DNA of 36,575 bases from an uncultured Verrucomicrobiota bacterium (GCA_903880005.1 CAIRNV010000035.1:1-36575); one strand, 5' to 3'. Positions 9,465-19,735 are shown, counted from the first letter of the stretch. Translations and numbers: made by a program. Notes: a model not told the origin generated them from the letters alone.

Positions 9465-12400
9465 ATGCGTCACTTGGTCCTCGCCGCCGCCCTCGCAGCA
9501 GCCTGGGGCATCCCCCTCGCCTCCCACGCCGAGGAGGCCCGCCTCCTGCGGTTTCCCACCCTCCATTCCCAACGCGTCGTCTTCGGCCATGCCGGCGACC
9601 TGTACACCGTCCCCGCCGGCGGCGGTGTCGCCCGTCGCCTCACCAGCCACCCGGGCTATGAGTGCTTCCCGCGGTTCTCGCCCGACGGCAAATGGCTGGC
9701 CTTCACCGGCCAATACGACGGCAACACCGAGGTCTATCTCATGCCCGCCGACGGCGGCGAGCCGCGCCGCCTCACGTGGACCGCCACCCTGGAGCGCGAC
9801 GACGTCTCGGACCGCATGGGCCCGAACAACATCGTCCTCGGCTGGCGCGACAACCAAACCGTCGTCTTCCGCACCCGCGCCCGGCAGTGGAACCCGTTCA
9901 AGGGCGAGCTCTGGACCGTCTCGACCAACGGCGGCACCCCGTCCGTCCTCCCCGTTTCTCGCGGGGGCTGGTGCTCGTTCTCGCCGGACGGCCAGCAAAT
10001 GATCTACAACCGCTTCTTCCGCGAGTTCCGCACCTGGAAGCGCTACCGGGGGGGGCAGGCCGACGACCTCTGGCTCCATGACTTCAAGACCGGCGAGTCC
10101 AAGGCCATCGTGCAGGACCCCGCCCAGGACATCTTCCCCATGTGGCGGGGCCAGGACCTCTTCTTCGTCTCGGAGCGCGACGACCACCACCAAGCCAACC
10201 TCTGGATGCAACGCGTGGAGGGCGGCCCGGCCCGGCAGCTCACCACCTTCACCGAGTTCGCCGTCAAGTTCCCCTCCCTCGGCGACTCCGGCATCGTCTT
10301 CGAGAACGGCGGCTTCCTCCGCATCCTCGACCTCTCCACGGGCCAGGTTCGTCCCGTGCCGGTCGAGATCCGCGAGGACCTCGCCGTCGGGCGCGGCTCG
10401 CTCCGGGACGTGTCCAAGGAAACGACGGGCTACGATGTCTCGCCGGACGGCAACCGCATGGTGGTGGGCGCGCGCGGCGACGTCTTCACCGTGCCCGCCA
10501 AGAACGGGCCCACGCGCAACCTCACCCGCACCCCCGGCGTCCATGAACGCGACCCCGCATGGTCCCCCGACGGTCGTTGGATCGCCTACGTCAGCGACCA
10601 GACGGGGGAGGACGAGGTCTGGATACGGCCGCAGGACGGCTCCGGCCCGCCGCGGCAGCTCACGCGCGAGTCCGACACCTACAAGTACGCCCCCGCGTGG
10701 TCCCCCGACTCCGCCCGCCTCGCCTGGACCGACAAGAAGAACCGCCTCAACGTCGTCGTCGTCAGCAACGCCACCCCAAGCGTCGTCGCCCAGTCCAAGG
10801 CGTTCGAGATTCGCCAGTTCGCCTGGTCCCCCGACGGCAAATGGCTCGCCTTCGTCCAGCCCGAGCCCAGGCGCTTCGCCAACATCCAGCTCCATTCCAT
10901 CGACTCCGGCGACACCTTCCCCGCCACCGACGGCTGGTTCGACGTCGGCTCGCCCGAGTTCAGCTCGGACGGCAAGTACCTGTTCTTCACCTCCGAGCGG
11001 TCCTTCACCCCCACGTACGGGTCCACCGAATGGAACCACGTGTACACCGACATGGAGCGCATCTACCTGCTCACCCTCGCGCGCGACACGCGCTCGCCGT
11101 TCTCACCCAAGTCCGACGAGGCCAAGCCCGTGGGCGAGCCCGACGTGAAGTCGGCGGCCGCCGAGCCTGCCCAAGGCGGCACCAACTCCGTCGCGGCCAA
11201 GTCGGAAGGCAAGGACGGCAAGGAGTCCAAGGACGCCAAGCCCGTCGCCAAGCGTCCCAACGTGAAGATCGACCGCGACGGCCTCGCGCAGCGGATCGCC
11301 GTGCTGCCCACGCCCGCCTCGTCCTACGGCGGCCTCGCTTCGGCCGGCGACCGGCTCTTCTACACCCGCAAGGGCAAGCTCCATGTCTTCGACCTCGAAA
11401 AGGAAAAGGAGACGGACCTCGGCGAGGTGGAGGGCTACGCCTTGACCGGCGACCGCAAGAAGATGCTGGTCAAGTCCGGCGGCGGCTTTGCGATCATCGA
11501 CCTGCCCGCGGCCAAGCTCGACGTGGCGGACAAGCGCCTCTCCTTGGCCGACCTCAAGATGGACCTCGACCGCGGCGCGGAGTGGCTCCAGATCTTCGAC
11601 GAGTGCTGGCGCCAGATGCGCGACTTCTTCTACGACCCCCAGCTCCACCAGGTGGACTGGAAGGCCATGCGCGAGCGCTACCGGCCGCTCGTCGCCCATG
11701 TCCATCACCGCGCCGACCTCACCTACGTGATCGGCGAGATGATCGGCGAGCTCAACGCCGGCCATGCCTACGTCGGGGGCGGTGACATGCCCAAGCCCGA
11801 GCGCGTCCCCATGGGCCTCCTCGGGGCCTTCCTGGAGCGGCAGCCCGGCGGCTCCTACCGCGTCGCCCGCATCCTGCCCGGCCACAACTGGGACCCGCGC
11901 TACCGTTCGCCCCTCACGGAAATCGGCGTCAACATACGGCCCGGCGACCACATCCTCGCCATCGACGGCGTCCCCGCCGCGTCGCTCCCGGACCTCCAGG
12001 TCGCGCTCGCCGGCAAGGCGGGCAAGCAAGTGCGCCTCCGCGTCAACGCCGGGCCCATGGACGAGGGCGCCCGGGACGAGGTCGTCGTTCCCACCGCCGA
12101 CGAGCAACCCCTGCATTACCTGGACTGGGTCCTTCGCAACATCGAGGCCGTGGACAAGGCCACCGGCGGCAAGGTCGGCTACGTCCACATCCCGGACATG
12201 GGCGTGCCCGGGCTCAATGAGTTCGCCAAGTTCTACTACCCCCAGCTCCACAAGGACGCGCTCATCGTCGATTGCCGCGGCAACGGCGGCGGCAACGTCT
12301 CGCCCATGATCATCGAACGCCTCCGACGCGAGCCCGCCATGTGGACCGTCGCCCGCAATGGCAACGTCAACGTCGATCCCGTCGGGCAGGTCCTCGGACC

Positions 12401-12776
12401 CAAGGTGCTCCTCCTCGACCAGTTCAGCGCCTCCGACGGCGACATCGTGGGCTACCGCTTCCGCAAGCACCGCCTCGGCCCCATCATCGGCCAGCGGTCG
12501 TGGGGCGGGGTCGTCGGCATTCGGGGCTCCCTCCCGCTCCTCGACGGCGGGATCCTGAACCGACCCGAGTTCAGCCGGTTCGACCTCGAGGCCAAGGAAT
12601 GGATCATGGAAGGCGTGGGCGTGGAGCCCGACATCGCGGTGGTCAACGACCCCGGACGCGAGTTCAAGGGCCTCGACGACCAATTGCAGCGCGCCATCGA
12701 CGAGGTCTCCAAGGCCCTCAAGGAACGGCCCGTGGTGGTCCCCAGCCCGCCGACCTACCCCGACAAGCGCAAGTGA
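9465..12776 (+). CDS. Tricorn-like S41 family protease, exported
   Basis: A 1103-residue tricorn-type peptidase that would cleave peptides, here probably in the periplasm. The signal peptide is [20 protein letters not shown], ending near SHAEE. The N-terminal half carries PD40/WD40-like blades, for example [34 protein letters not shown] and [15 protein letters not shown] charged low-complexity linker rich in Lys/Asp lies near residues 575-605. A PDZ domain (about 785-860, with [11 protein letters not shown]) precedes the S41 domain (about 880-1085), which contains DCRGNGGGN near 935 and the nucleophile motif SASDGD near 988. The final acidic position VGVEPDI matches the tricorn glutamate. The usual first Ser-His pair reads NAGHAY here, so Gly replaces that serine. 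Length fits the family. It heads a same-strand run with MidA, M28 and Opp ATPases. Confidence 0.93.
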   Translation: MRHLVLAAALAAAWGIPLASHAEEARLLRFPTLHSQRVVFGHAGDLYTVPAGGGVARRLTSHPGYECFPRFSPDGKWLAFTGQYDGNTEVYLMPADGGEPRRLTWTATLERDDVSDRMGPNNIVLGWRDNQTVVFRTRARQWNPFKGELWTVSTNGGTPSVLPVSRGGWCSFSPDGQQMIYNRFFREFRTWKRYRGGQADDLWLHDFKTGESKAIVQDPAQDIFPMWRGQDLFFVSERDDHHQANLWMQRVEGGPARQLTTFTEFAVKFPSLGDSGIVFENGGFLRILDLSTGQVRPVPVEIREDLAVGRGSLRDVSKETTGYDVSPDGNRMVVGARGDVFTVPAKNGPTRNLTRTPGVHERDPAWSPDGRWIAYVSDQTGEDEVWIRPQDGSGPPRQLTRESDTYKYAPAWSPDSARLAWTDKKNRLNVVVVSNATPSVVAQSKAFEIRQFAWSPDGKWLAFVQPEPRRFANIQLHSIDSGDTFPATDGWFDVGSPEFSSDGKYLFFTSERSFTPTYGSTEWNHVYTDMERIYLLTLARDTRSPFSPKSDEAKPVGEPDVKSAAAEPAQGGTNSVAAKSEGKDGKESKDAKPVAKRPNVKIDRDGLAQRIAVLPTPASSYGGLASAGDRLFYTRKGKLHVFDLEKEKETDLGEVEGYALTGDRKKMLVKSGGGFAIIDLPAAKLDVADKRLSLADLKMDLDRGAEWLQIFDECWRQMRDFFYDPQLHQVDWKAMRERYRPLVAHVHHRADLTYVIGEMIGELNAGHAYVGGGDMPKPERVPMGLLGAFLERQPGGSYRVARILPGHNWDPRYRSPLTEIGVNIRPGDHILAIDGVPAASLPDLQVALAGKAGKQVRLRVNAGPMDEGARDEVVVPTADEQPLHYLDWVLRNIEAVDKATGGKVGYVHIPDMGVPGLNEFAKFYYPQLHKDALIVDCRGNGGGNVSPMIIERLRREPAMWTVARNGNVNVDPVGQVLGPKVLLLDQFSASDGDIVGYRFRKHRLGPIIGQRSWGGVVGIRGSLPLLDGGILNRPEFSRFDLEAKEWIMEGVGVEPDIAVVNDPGREFKGLDDQLQRAIDEVSKALKERPVVVPSPPTYPDKRK

Positions 12777-12778
12777 CC

Positions 12779-13909
12779 ATGGGTGCGCCCGCGATCCCAG
12801 CCATCGCGCCGGATGACGAAGCCCGGTCGTTGGAAATCAGCCGACGCATCCGGGACGAGATCGCGCGGCTCGGCGGGGCGGTGCCATTCTCCCGCTTCAT
12901 GGAACGTGCGTTGTACGAGCCGGGGCTCGGCTACTACGAGCACGCCGCCATTGGAACCTCGGGCGACTTCAGCACCAGCGTCTCGTCCGGGCCGTTGTTC
13001 GGGGAGATCCTGGCCCGGCAGGCGTGCCAGACATGGGAGAGGCTGGGCCTCCTGGCGTCCCCTGCCACGCCCACGTGGGTCGAGGCGGGCGCGCACGACG
13101 GGCGGCTTGCGGCCGACTTCCTCGGCTGGCTTGGGGCAAACCGCCCCGACATCGCCCGCAGGGTCCGCTACCTCGTCGTCGAGCCCTCCGCCACGCGTCG
13201 GGGCTGGCAGGCCCGGACGCTGGCCCGGTTCGCCACGCAGGTGGAATGGGCGGACACCATCCCGGCGTTCGCGGGCATCCTGTTTTGCAACGAGCTCCTG
13301 GATGCGTTCCCGTTGGAGCGACACGTGTGGGATGCAGCCGGGCGACGGTGGTGGCGGTGGGGCGTGGCCGTGCGCGACGACCGATTCGTGCCTTGCCGGA
13401 TGGAGGCGGACGGCGTGCACAAGGCCTTCCTTGAGGGCATACCGGAGGCCTTGCTCGCGGTCCTGCCCAGCGGACATGTCGTCGAGCATTCACCCGGGGC
13501 CGAGGCTTGGTGGGCCGGTGCCGCGCGCTGCCTGCAAAAGGGTTGCCTCATGACCTTCGACTACGGGTTCGAGGAAGCGGATCGGTTCCGGCCCGGCCGC
13601 TCGAACGGCACGTTGCGAGGCTATTGGCGTCATCGTCCGGCCGAGGATGTCCTCGCCAACCCCGGCCTCATCGACCTGACCGCTCACGTGGACTTTGGGC
13701 GCATCCAGCAGGCCGGCGAGGACGCCGGGCTCACGACCGTCTCCCTGTGCACACAACACCGATGCCTGTCGCGCTGGATGGCCGAGTCGGTGGAGGCCGG
13801 CGAGGCCTTGACCCCCATGACGCCGGCGCGGATGCGGCAGTGGCAGGCCTTGTCGCACCCGTCGCACTTCGGCCAGGCGTTCCGCGTCCTGGTGCAGGAA
13901 CGACCCTGA
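12779..13909 (+). CDS. MidA-family SAM-dependent methyltransferase (NDUFAF7-like)
   Basis: A 376-residue cytosolic class I methyltransferase of the MidA/COG1565 family. The mitochondrial homologue NDUFAF7 methylates an arginine of a complex I subunit; the bacterial substrate is unknown. The family N-terminus is clear: FSRFMERALYEPGLGYY followed by GTSGDFSTSVSSGPLFGEIL (about residues 60-80). The SAM-binding region is VEAGAHDGRLAADFL (about 101-115), and FCNELLDAFPLERHVW (about 169-184) is the diagnostic family motif. The start ATG at 12779 is two bases after the tricorn-like stop, so the two are probably co-transcribed. A longer in-frame reading upstream only shadows the tricorn gene. A complex I role is not indicated by context, as no nuo genes are present. 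Confidence 0.9.
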   Translation: MGAPAIPAIAPDDEARSLEISRRIRDEIARLGGAVPFSRFMERALYEPGLGYYEHAAIGTSGDFSTSVSSGPLFGEILARQACQTWERLGLLASPATPTWVEAGAHDGRLAADFLGWLGANRPDIARRVRYLVVEPSATRRGWQARTLARFATQVEWADTIPAFAGILFCNELLDAFPLERHVWDAAGRRWWRWGVAVRDDRFVPCRMEADGVHKAFLEGIPEALLAVLPSGHVVEHSPGAEAWWAGAARCLQKGCLMTFDYGFEEADRFRPGRSNGTLRGYWRHRPAEDVLANPGLIDLTAHVDFGRIQQAGEDAGLTTVSLCTQHRCLSRWMAESVEAGEALTPMTPARMRQWQALSHPSHFGQAFRVLVQERP

Positions 13910-14028
13910 CATCAGTGCCGTCCATCGGGCCCGTCATGTGGGGCTCTTGGCTCAGTCGGGACCAGTCACGCGACTCGTTCGATGGAAGCTTGGCGACGAC
14001 GGGGCCTTTCGGGGACATCATCCCGTTC

Positions 14029-15714
14029 ATGGAGCGCAATCGTGGCTGGCGATGGATGACCGGGCACGCCATGGCCTGGGCGTTGGGCGTTGTATCCTTG
14101 GCACTTCAAGGCCACGCGCCTGCCCGGGCGGCCGGACCCGGTGGCATGGATCCCGCCCGCATGCTCGCCGATGTGCAGGCCTTGGCGTCGGATGCCTTCG
14201 AGGGACGGGGTCCGGGCTCCAAGGGCGAGGACCTCACCGTCGCGCACCTGGTGGAGGAGTTCCGCAAGGCCGGACTCCAGCCCGGCATGCCCGACGGCTC
14301 GTGGACGCAGGACGTCCCCATCATCGGCGTGCGCTCGTCGTTCAGCGCCCGGTGGTCGGCGAAGGGGACCCGACGCGACCTCATTTTCCCCCAAGACATC
14401 GTGGCGTGGTCCGCCGAGACCAACGCGGTGTCGCGCGTGCCGGATTCCGAGATGGTCTTCGTGGGCCACGGCGTGACGGCCCCGGAGTACGGATGGGACG
14501 ACTACAAGGGGGCCGACGTGCGCGGGAAGACGGTCGTGATCCTCGTGGGGGATCCGCCGGTTCCCGACCCCCGCAAGCCGGGCGAGCTGGACCCGCGCAT
14601 GTTCGGCGGGCGGGCGATGACGTACTACGGGCGCTGGACGTACAAGTACGAGGAGGCGGCGCGGCGCGGCGCGGCGGCGGCCTTGCTGGTTCATGAGACC
14701 AAGGCGGCCGCCTATCCATGGTTCGTGGTGGTCAATTCATGGGGACGGGAACGGTTTGAGCTGAAGGCCGACACGGACCCCAAGGTGGTCATGGCGGGAT
14801 GGCTGAGCCTCGAAACGGCGAGGGAATTGTTGAGGGACAACAACCTTTCCTACGAGGACGCGACGGCCATGGCCCTTCGCAAGGACTTCCAACCGCGCGT
14901 CCTGGGCCAACGCTTCTCCGCCGAGAGCCGCCAGGAGGTTCGACACGTTCTCTCCCGCAACGTCGTCGCCCGCGTCCCGGGGGCGCGTCGGCCGGACGAA
15001 TCCATCGTTTACTCCGCCCACTGGGACCACCTTGGCCGCGATGCCAAGGCCGAGGGCGACGGGATCTACAACGGGGCCGCCGACAACGCCGTCGGCGTGG
15101 CGGGACTGCTCGAGCTCGCGCGGGCGTTCGCGCGGGATGCCCGGGCCCCGCGACGCAGCGTCGTGTTCCTCGCCCCCACGGCCGAGGAGCAAGGGCTGCT
15201 CGGCGCCCGTCATTACGCCCGGAACCCGCCGTGGCCCGCCCGGGGCATCGTCGCCAACATCAACATCGATGGCATGAATACCTGGGGTCGCACCCGGGAC
15301 GTCCGCCAGGTCGGGCAGGGCCATTCCAGCCTCGACCGCGAGCTGGAACGGGCGATGCGCTCCCAGGGACGCAAGGTCCTGCCCGATGCCAACCCGGAGC
15401 GCGGGATGTTCTACCGGAGCGACCACTTCGAGTTCCTGCGCGCCGGCGTTCCGGCGTTGTACATGAAGGCGGGCGACGACTACGCGGACCATCCGCCCGG
15501 GTACGGTCAGCAGAAGGTCTCGGAGTACATCGACCGCGACTACCACAAGCCCAGCGACGACGTGAAGCCGGGCTGGGACCTGCGCGGCGCGGCGGAGGAC
15601 CTAGGCGTATTGCACGCGGTCGGCCGGCGCCTCGCGGATGGCAGCTCGTGGCCTCGTTGGAACCGGTCCAGCGAGTTTCGCGAGGCGGGCATGTCGCGCC
15701 GGTCGGGGCGCTAG
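14029..15714 (+). CDS. M28-family zinc aminopeptidase with PA-domain insert, exported
   Basis: A 561-residue exported metallopeptidase expected to remove N-terminal residues from peptides. Starting at 14029 the protein begins MERNRGWRWMTGHAMAWALG and has a signal peptide ending near PARAA. The segment from about 130 to 290 (PEYGWDDYKGADVRGKTVVI, AAALLVHETKAA) is the PA domain commonly inserted in M28 enzymes. The zinc ligands of the M28 fold are visible in order: AHWDHLG (about 331), NGAADNAVG (Asp, about 352), TAEEQG (Glu pair, about 386), NIDGMN (Asp, about 413) and YRSDHFEF (His, about 466). An in-frame extension upstream runs through the MidA gene and is not real. It follows MidA after 119 bp and precedes the Opp-type ATPase by 15 bp, fitting a peptide-use gene set. 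Confidence 0.92.
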   Translation: MERNRGWRWMTGHAMAWALGVVSLALQGHAPARAAGPGGMDPARMLADVQALASDAFEGRGPGSKGEDLTVAHLVEEFRKAGLQPGMPDGSWTQDVPIIGVRSSFSARWSAKGTRRDLIFPQDIVAWSAETNAVSRVPDSEMVFVGHGVTAPEYGWDDYKGADVRGKTVVILVGDPPVPDPRKPGELDPRMFGGRAMTYYGRWTYKYEEAARRGAAAALLVHETKAAAYPWFVVVNSWGRERFELKADTDPKVVMAGWLSLETARELLRDNNLSYEDATAMALRKDFQPRVLGQRFSAESRQEVRHVLSRNVVARVPGARRPDESIVYSAHWDHLGRDAKAEGDGIYNGAADNAVGVAGLLELARAFARDARAPRRSVVFLAPTAEEQGLLGARHYARNPPWPARGIVANINIDGMNTWGRTRDVRQVGQGHSSLDRELERAMRSQGRKVLPDANPERGMFYRSDHFEFLRAGVPALYMKAGDDYADHPPGYGQQKVSEYIDRDYHKPSDDVKPGWDLRGAAEDLGVLHAVGRRLADGSSWPRWNRSSEFREAGMSRRSGR

Positions 15715-15729
15715 GCGACACCCCATCCC

Positions 15730-16707
15730 ATGGGCGCGCCACTGCTGAGCTTCGAGGGGTTCACGCTGGAGCTCGCGACGGCTTCGGGCTGGTTGCGCGT
15801 GCTGGATGGGATCGACCTGCGGGTGGGCGAGGGGGAATCCCTGGCCTTGGTGGGGGAAAGCGGCAGCGGCAAGACGTTGTGCGCCCAGTCCGTGACACGG
15901 CTCTTGCCACTGCACCACGCCCGTTGCACCAGCGGGGCCGTTCGCCTTTCGGGGGTGGACGTCTTCAAGGCGGGCGAACGCGACCTGCGAAGGCTGCGCG
16001 GCGCCGTGGCCGGGCACGTGTTCCAGGAACCCGCCGCCGCGCTCAACCCGGCCATGCGCATCGGCGACCAAGTGCTCGAAGCGCTGCGCCTGCACCGGCC
16101 GTCGGAGGCCCGTCACGCCGAGGCCGTCCGTTGGCTCGCTCGCGTGGGCATCCCGGCGCCCGAGGATCGCGCCCGGCAGTTTCCCCACGAGCTGTCCGGC
16201 GGCTTGCAGCAGCGGGCGACCCTCGCCATCGCGCTCGCGCCGCGGCCCCGCCTGCTCGTCGCCGACGAGCCCACCACCGCGCTCGACGTGACCGTCCAGG
16301 CGCAGGTCCTCGAGCTGTTGGCGCAGGCCCGGGCCGAGCTGGGCATGGCCATCCTCCTGGTGACCCACAACCTCGGCGTCGTCGAGGGCATCGCCGACCG
16401 CGTGGCGGTGCTCTATGCGGGTCAGGTCGTGGAGCATGGCCCGACGGCGGACGTGCTGGCGCGGCCGCTGCACCCGTACACGCGGGCGTTGGTGGCATCC
16501 GTTCCCAGGCTGGGCCAGGCAACCGACCGCCTCGGCGCCTTGCCCGGGTCGGTGCCGGCTCCCGGGGCATGGCCGACGGGCTGTCGTTTTCAACCGCGTT
16601 GCCCGCAGGCACGCGCCTCATGCGGCGAGGCGTCGCCCCCGTGGAACGCCGCACGGCTTGCACACGGCGCGCGTTGCCCGTTCGCGACCGAGGAGGCCGC
16701 CACGTGA
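15730..16707 (+). CDS. Oligopeptide/dipeptide-type ABC transporter ATPase (OppD/DppD-like)
   Basis: A 325-residue cytoplasmic ATPase of the peptide/nickel importer subfamily. Walker A is GESGSGKT (about 42-49), the Q-loop lies in FQEPAAALNPAM, the signature is LSGGLQQR (about 156-163) and Walker B is LLVADEPTTALD. The C-terminal oligopeptide/dipeptide motif is present, with GCRFQPRCPQARASC holding the cysteine cluster seen in OppD, DppD and OppF. Start ATG 15730 is 15 bases after the M28 stop, and the end overlaps the next ATPase by four bases (GTGA). The two ATPases therefore form the usual heterodimer. No peptide permease or binding protein is in the window, so substrate is inferred only from subfamily and the neighbouring peptidases. 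Confidence 0.9.
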   Translation: MGAPLLSFEGFTLELATASGWLRVLDGIDLRVGEGESLALVGESGSGKTLCAQSVTRLLPLHHARCTSGAVRLSGVDVFKAGERDLRRLRGAVAGHVFQEPAAALNPAMRIGDQVLEALRLHRPSEARHAEAVRWLARVGIPAPEDRARQFPHELSGGLQQRATLAIALAPRPRLLVADEPTTALDVTVQAQVLELLAQARAELGMAILLVTHNLGVVEGIADRVAVLYAGQVVEHGPTADVLARPLHPYTRALVASVPRLGQATDRLGALPGSVPAPGAWPTGCRFQPRCPQARASCGEASPPWNAARLAHGARCPFATEEAAT

Positions 16708-17672
16708 AGGCGCTGCTCGCCGTTGAGGATGTGCGCATGCTTTACCCCGCAAGGCCCGATGCGTGGGGAAGGCCGAGGGCATGGTTGCATGCCGTCGATG
16801 GCGTCAGCCTTCGCGTGGACGCCGGGGAGGTCGTCGGGCTGGTCGGCGAGAGCGGGTGCGGCAAGAGCACCTTGGGGCGCATCGTCGCCGGCCTCGAGAA
16901 GCCCACCCGCGGCGTCGTGCGCTGGGATGGGCTCGACGTGACGGGGCGCGCCGGCACGCCCGGGTTGCAAATGGTCTTCCAGGATTCCAGCGGGGCGCTC
17001 GACCCTCGCTGGACGGTGGCGCAGATCGTCGCCGAGCCGTGGCTGGCGCGCGGCCGACGCATGTCCCGTGCGGAGCTTCGCCAGGAGGCCGCCGCGTTGC
17101 TGGCGGAGGTGGGCCTTGATGAAGGCGCGTTGGATCGCTTCCCGCATGCTTTCAGCGGCGGGCAACGTCAGCGCATCGGCATCGCCCGGGCGCTCGCGGC
17201 AAGGCCGCGCATGCTCGTGTGCGACGAGGTTGTGAGCGCGTTGGATGTGTCCGTGCAGGCGCTGGTGGTGAACCTTCTCGCCCGCCTCCGGGGGGAGCGG
17301 GGGCTGGCGATGGTGTTCATCTCGCACGACCTCGCCGTGGTGGAGCACCTCAGCCAACGCATCGTCGTGATGTACCTCGGGCGCCTCGTGGAGGAAGGGC
17401 CGTCGCGCGACGTGTGCTCGCGCCCCTTGCATCCCTACACGCAGGCCTTGCTGGCGGCCGTGCCGGAGCCCGGGCGGCCTCGGTCGCGCGCCCCCGTGCA
17501 AGGCGAGGCGCCGTCGCCGCTCGCGCCTCCCACGGGTTGCCCGTTCCACCCCCGTTGCCCCCTCGCGTCGGCGCGTTGCCGCGCGGAGATGCCGGCATGG
17601 CGCGAGTCCTCGCCGGGGCGATGGGTCGCGTGTCACGAGGCAGCGGCCGACGTTTCACAACGCGGTCCTTGA
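16704..17672 (+). CDS. Oligopeptide/dipeptide-type ABC transporter ATPase (OppF/DppF-like)
   Basis: A 322-residue partner ATPase of the preceding gene. A GTG start at 16704, overlapping the previous TGA, is chosen because it gives VKALLAVEDVRMLYPARP, the normal OppF beginning. The longer in-frame reading upstream crosses both the M28 and OppD genes. Motifs are Walker A GESGCGKST (about 50-58), Q-loop FQDSSGALDPRW, signature FSGGQRQRIGIARAL and Walker B MLVCDEVVSALD. In Walker B the usual DEP is DEV; the catalytic Glu is kept. The C-terminal cysteine motif is GCPFHPRCPLASARC. A promoter-like sequence for speA starts within its last codons. Confidence 0.9.
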   Translation: MKALLAVEDVRMLYPARPDAWGRPRAWLHAVDGVSLRVDAGEVVGLVGESGCGKSTLGRIVAGLEKPTRGVVRWDGLDVTGRAGTPGLQMVFQDSSGALDPRWTVAQIVAEPWLARGRRMSRAELRQEAAALLAEVGLDEGALDRFPHAFSGGQRQRIGIARALAARPRMLVCDEVVSALDVSVQALVVNLLARLRGERGLAMVFISHDLAVVEHLSQRIVVMYLGRLVEEGPSRDVCSRPLHPYTQALLAAVPEPGRPRSRAPVQGEAPSPLAPPTGCPFHPRCPLASARCRAEMPAWRESSPGRWVACHEAAADVSQRGP

Positions 17673-17696
17673 AAGTGGTGCCTCGGTTCCTAGAGT
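17669..17696 (+). promoter_or_regulatory. Candidate sigma-70-type promoter of speA
   Basis: TTGAAA (17669-17674) and TAGAGT (17691-17696) are separated by 16 bp, 23 bases before the speA ATG. The -35 overlaps the stop codon of the preceding ATPase gene. The -10 word TAGAGTGC recurs before the tricorn-like gene (9450-9457). Recognised by eye only. Confidence 0.45.
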
Positions 17697-17719
17697 GCGG
17701 CCCGCGTGTTTTCCGAGAA

Positions 17720-19690
17720 ATGAGCGAATCCAAGATCGCGCCCGTCGCGCCCATGCCGACATCCGTGCCTGCGCCCGCATCCGAGCCGGCATGGGACGTC
17801 GGAGCCGCCCGCACCCTGTACAACGTGGACCGCTGGGGGGCGGGCTACTTCGACGTGAACGCCGAGGGCCACGTCGTGGCCAAGCCGTCGCAGAACGGGG
17901 TCGAGGTGGACATCATGGACGTGGTGGAGGAGGCACGCGCTCGAAACCTGAAGTACCCGTTGCTGGTCCGGTTCCAGGACATTCTTCGGCATCGGGTCGT
18001 GGCCCTGAATGAGGCGTTCCGCGCCTCCATTGCCGAGTATGGCTACCGGGGCGCCTACCGGGGCGTGTTCCCCATCAAGGTCAACCAGCTTCGCGAGGTC
18101 GTTGAGGAGATCCTTGAGGCCGGCCGCCCCTACGCGTTTGGACTCGAGGTGGGAAGCAAGCCGGAGCTGTTCGCCGGCATGGCCCTCCAGGACCAGCCCG
18201 GCTCGCTGATCATCTGCAACGGCTACAAGGACACCGCGTTCATCAAGCTCGCCCTTCAGGGCATCAAGCTCGGCAAGCGCGTCATCATGGTGGTCGAGAA
18301 GCTCGAGGAGCTTCGCCACATCATCGCCGTCTCCCGCCAGGTCGGCGTCGAGCCCATGGTGGGCATCCGCGCCCGCCTCATGAGCAAGGGCGCCGGCAAG
18401 TGGGCCGAGAGCGGCGGCGAGAACGCCAAGTTCGGCCTCAGCACGTCGGACCTCCTAGCCGCCACCAACCTCCTGCAAGCCGAGGGCCTCGCCCATTGCT
18501 TCAAGCTCCTTCACTTCCACATCGGCTCGCAGGTGCCCGACATCCTCACCGTGAAGAAGGCGGTGCAGGAGGCCGCCCGCTTCTACGCCAAGCTCCAAAA
18601 AATGGGATTCCCCATCGAGTTCCTCGACGTCGGCGGCGGCCTCGGCGTGGACTACGACGGGTCACGCTCCGCCTTCGACTCGTCCACGAACTACACCCTG
18701 CAAGAATACACCAACGACATCGTCTATTACATCGCCGATGTCTGCAATGCCGAGGGCGTCCCACACCCTGACATCGTGTCCGAGTCGGGCCGCGCCCTCG
18801 TGGCGCATCACTCGGTGCTTGTCGTCGAGGTCTTTGGAAGCATCGACAAGACGCGCCAGCAAGCAGGCCTCCAATACGGCCCGTCCGAGCATCGGCTCGT
18901 CCGCGAGTTGCTCGACATCCGCGACCATCTCCCCCGGTTGAACAAGCTCGAGGCATGGCACGACGCCCTCGAGCGCAAGGAGGACGCCCACCAGATGTTC
19001 ACGCTTGGGATGCTCGAGCTTCCCGACAAGGCCAAGATCGAGAGCCTCTACTGGGAAATCAGCCAGGCCGTGGTGGCCGGCTTCCGGGGCCAAGCCCACA
19101 TCCCCGAGGAAATCCGACATCTCGAGGACACCCTCGGCGACCAATACCTCTGCAACTTCTCCGTGTTCCAGTCCCTCCTGGACCACTGGGCGCTGGGCCA
19201 GTTGTTTCCCATCATGCCCGTCCATCGGCTGGACGAACGCCCCACCCGCGAGACCACCCTCGTGGACATCACCTGCGACTCCGACGGCCAAATCAACAAG
19301 TTCGTGGACCTGCGGGACGTCCGGGACACCCTCCCGCTCCACCCGCTCAAGGGCAACGGGCACTCCGAGCCCTACCTCCTCGGCTTCTTCCTCATGGGCG
19401 CCTACCAGGACATCATGGGCGACCTCCACAACCTCTTCGGGCGCGTCAACGAGGTGCATGTGTTCCTCGAGCCCGACGAGCCGGCCGGCTACTACATCGA
19501 GGAGGTCATCGATGGCGACAAGATCCGCGACTCGCTCACCGAGGTGCAGTACGACGTCAACGAACTCAAGCGCCAGATGAAGGCCCAGGTGGACGCCGCC
19601 ATCAAGACCGACCGCCTCAAGCCCAACGAGGCCATGCGCATCCTCGATGACTACGAGCGCGGCCTGGAGGATTACACCTACCTCACCTAG
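17720..19690 (+). CDS. speA: Biosynthetic arginine decarboxylase SpeA
   Basis: PLP enzyme converting arginine to agmatine, the first step of the agmatine route to putrescine. The 656-residue length matches SpeA (about 630-660). The start ATG 17720 gives a Pro/Ala-rich leader and then WDVGAARTLYNVDRWGAGYF, the standard SpeA opening. The PLP lysine is in GVFPIKVNQLREVVEEIL (about residue 121). Substrate-binding and fold III motifs follow: LHFHIGSQVPD, LDVGGGLGVDYDGS, VSESGRALVAHHSV and, late in the protein, the catalytic-cysteine segment DITCDSDGQINKFVD. The C-terminal helical domain (VNELKRQMKAQVDAAI) is present. No other polyamine gene (agmatinase or agmatine deiminase) is nearby. It is probably transcribed with the YajQ-family gene 45 bp downstream. 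Confidence 0.96.
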   Translation: MSESKIAPVAPMPTSVPAPASEPAWDVGAARTLYNVDRWGAGYFDVNAEGHVVAKPSQNGVEVDIMDVVEEARARNLKYPLLVRFQDILRHRVVALNEAFRASIAEYGYRGAYRGVFPIKVNQLREVVEEILEAGRPYAFGLEVGSKPELFAGMALQDQPGSLIICNGYKDTAFIKLALQGIKLGKRVIMVVEKLEELRHIIAVSRQVGVEPMVGIRARLMSKGAGKWAESGGENAKFGLSTSDLLAATNLLQAEGLAHCFKLLHFHIGSQVPDILTVKKAVQEAARFYAKLQKMGFPIEFLDVGGGLGVDYDGSRSAFDSSTNYTLQEYTNDIVYYIADVCNAEGVPHPDIVSESGRALVAHHSVLVVEVFGSIDKTRQQAGLQYGPSEHRLVRELLDIRDHLPRLNKLEAWHDALERKEDAHQMFTLGMLELPDKAKIESLYWEISQAVVAGFRGQAHIPEEIRHLEDTLGDQYLCNFSVFQSLLDHWALGQLFPIMPVHRLDERPTRETTLVDITCDSDGQINKFVDLRDVRDTLPLHPLKGNGHSEPYLLGFFLMGAYQDIMGDLHNLFGRVNEVHVFLEPDEPAGYYIEEVIDGDKIRDSLTEVQYDVNELKRQMKAQVDAAIKTDRLKPNEAMRILDDYERGLEDYTYLT

Positions 19691-19735
19691 CCCCTCGCCG
19701 CGCCCCCTTCCACCAGCGCACCCCAAGGAATCCCC

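Noticed and set aside
9360-11039. Minus-strand open frame (559 codons) opposite the tricorn-like gene
   Set aside because: Gly/Val/Glu-rich antisense artefact; the plus strand has clear PD40 blades and a signal peptide.
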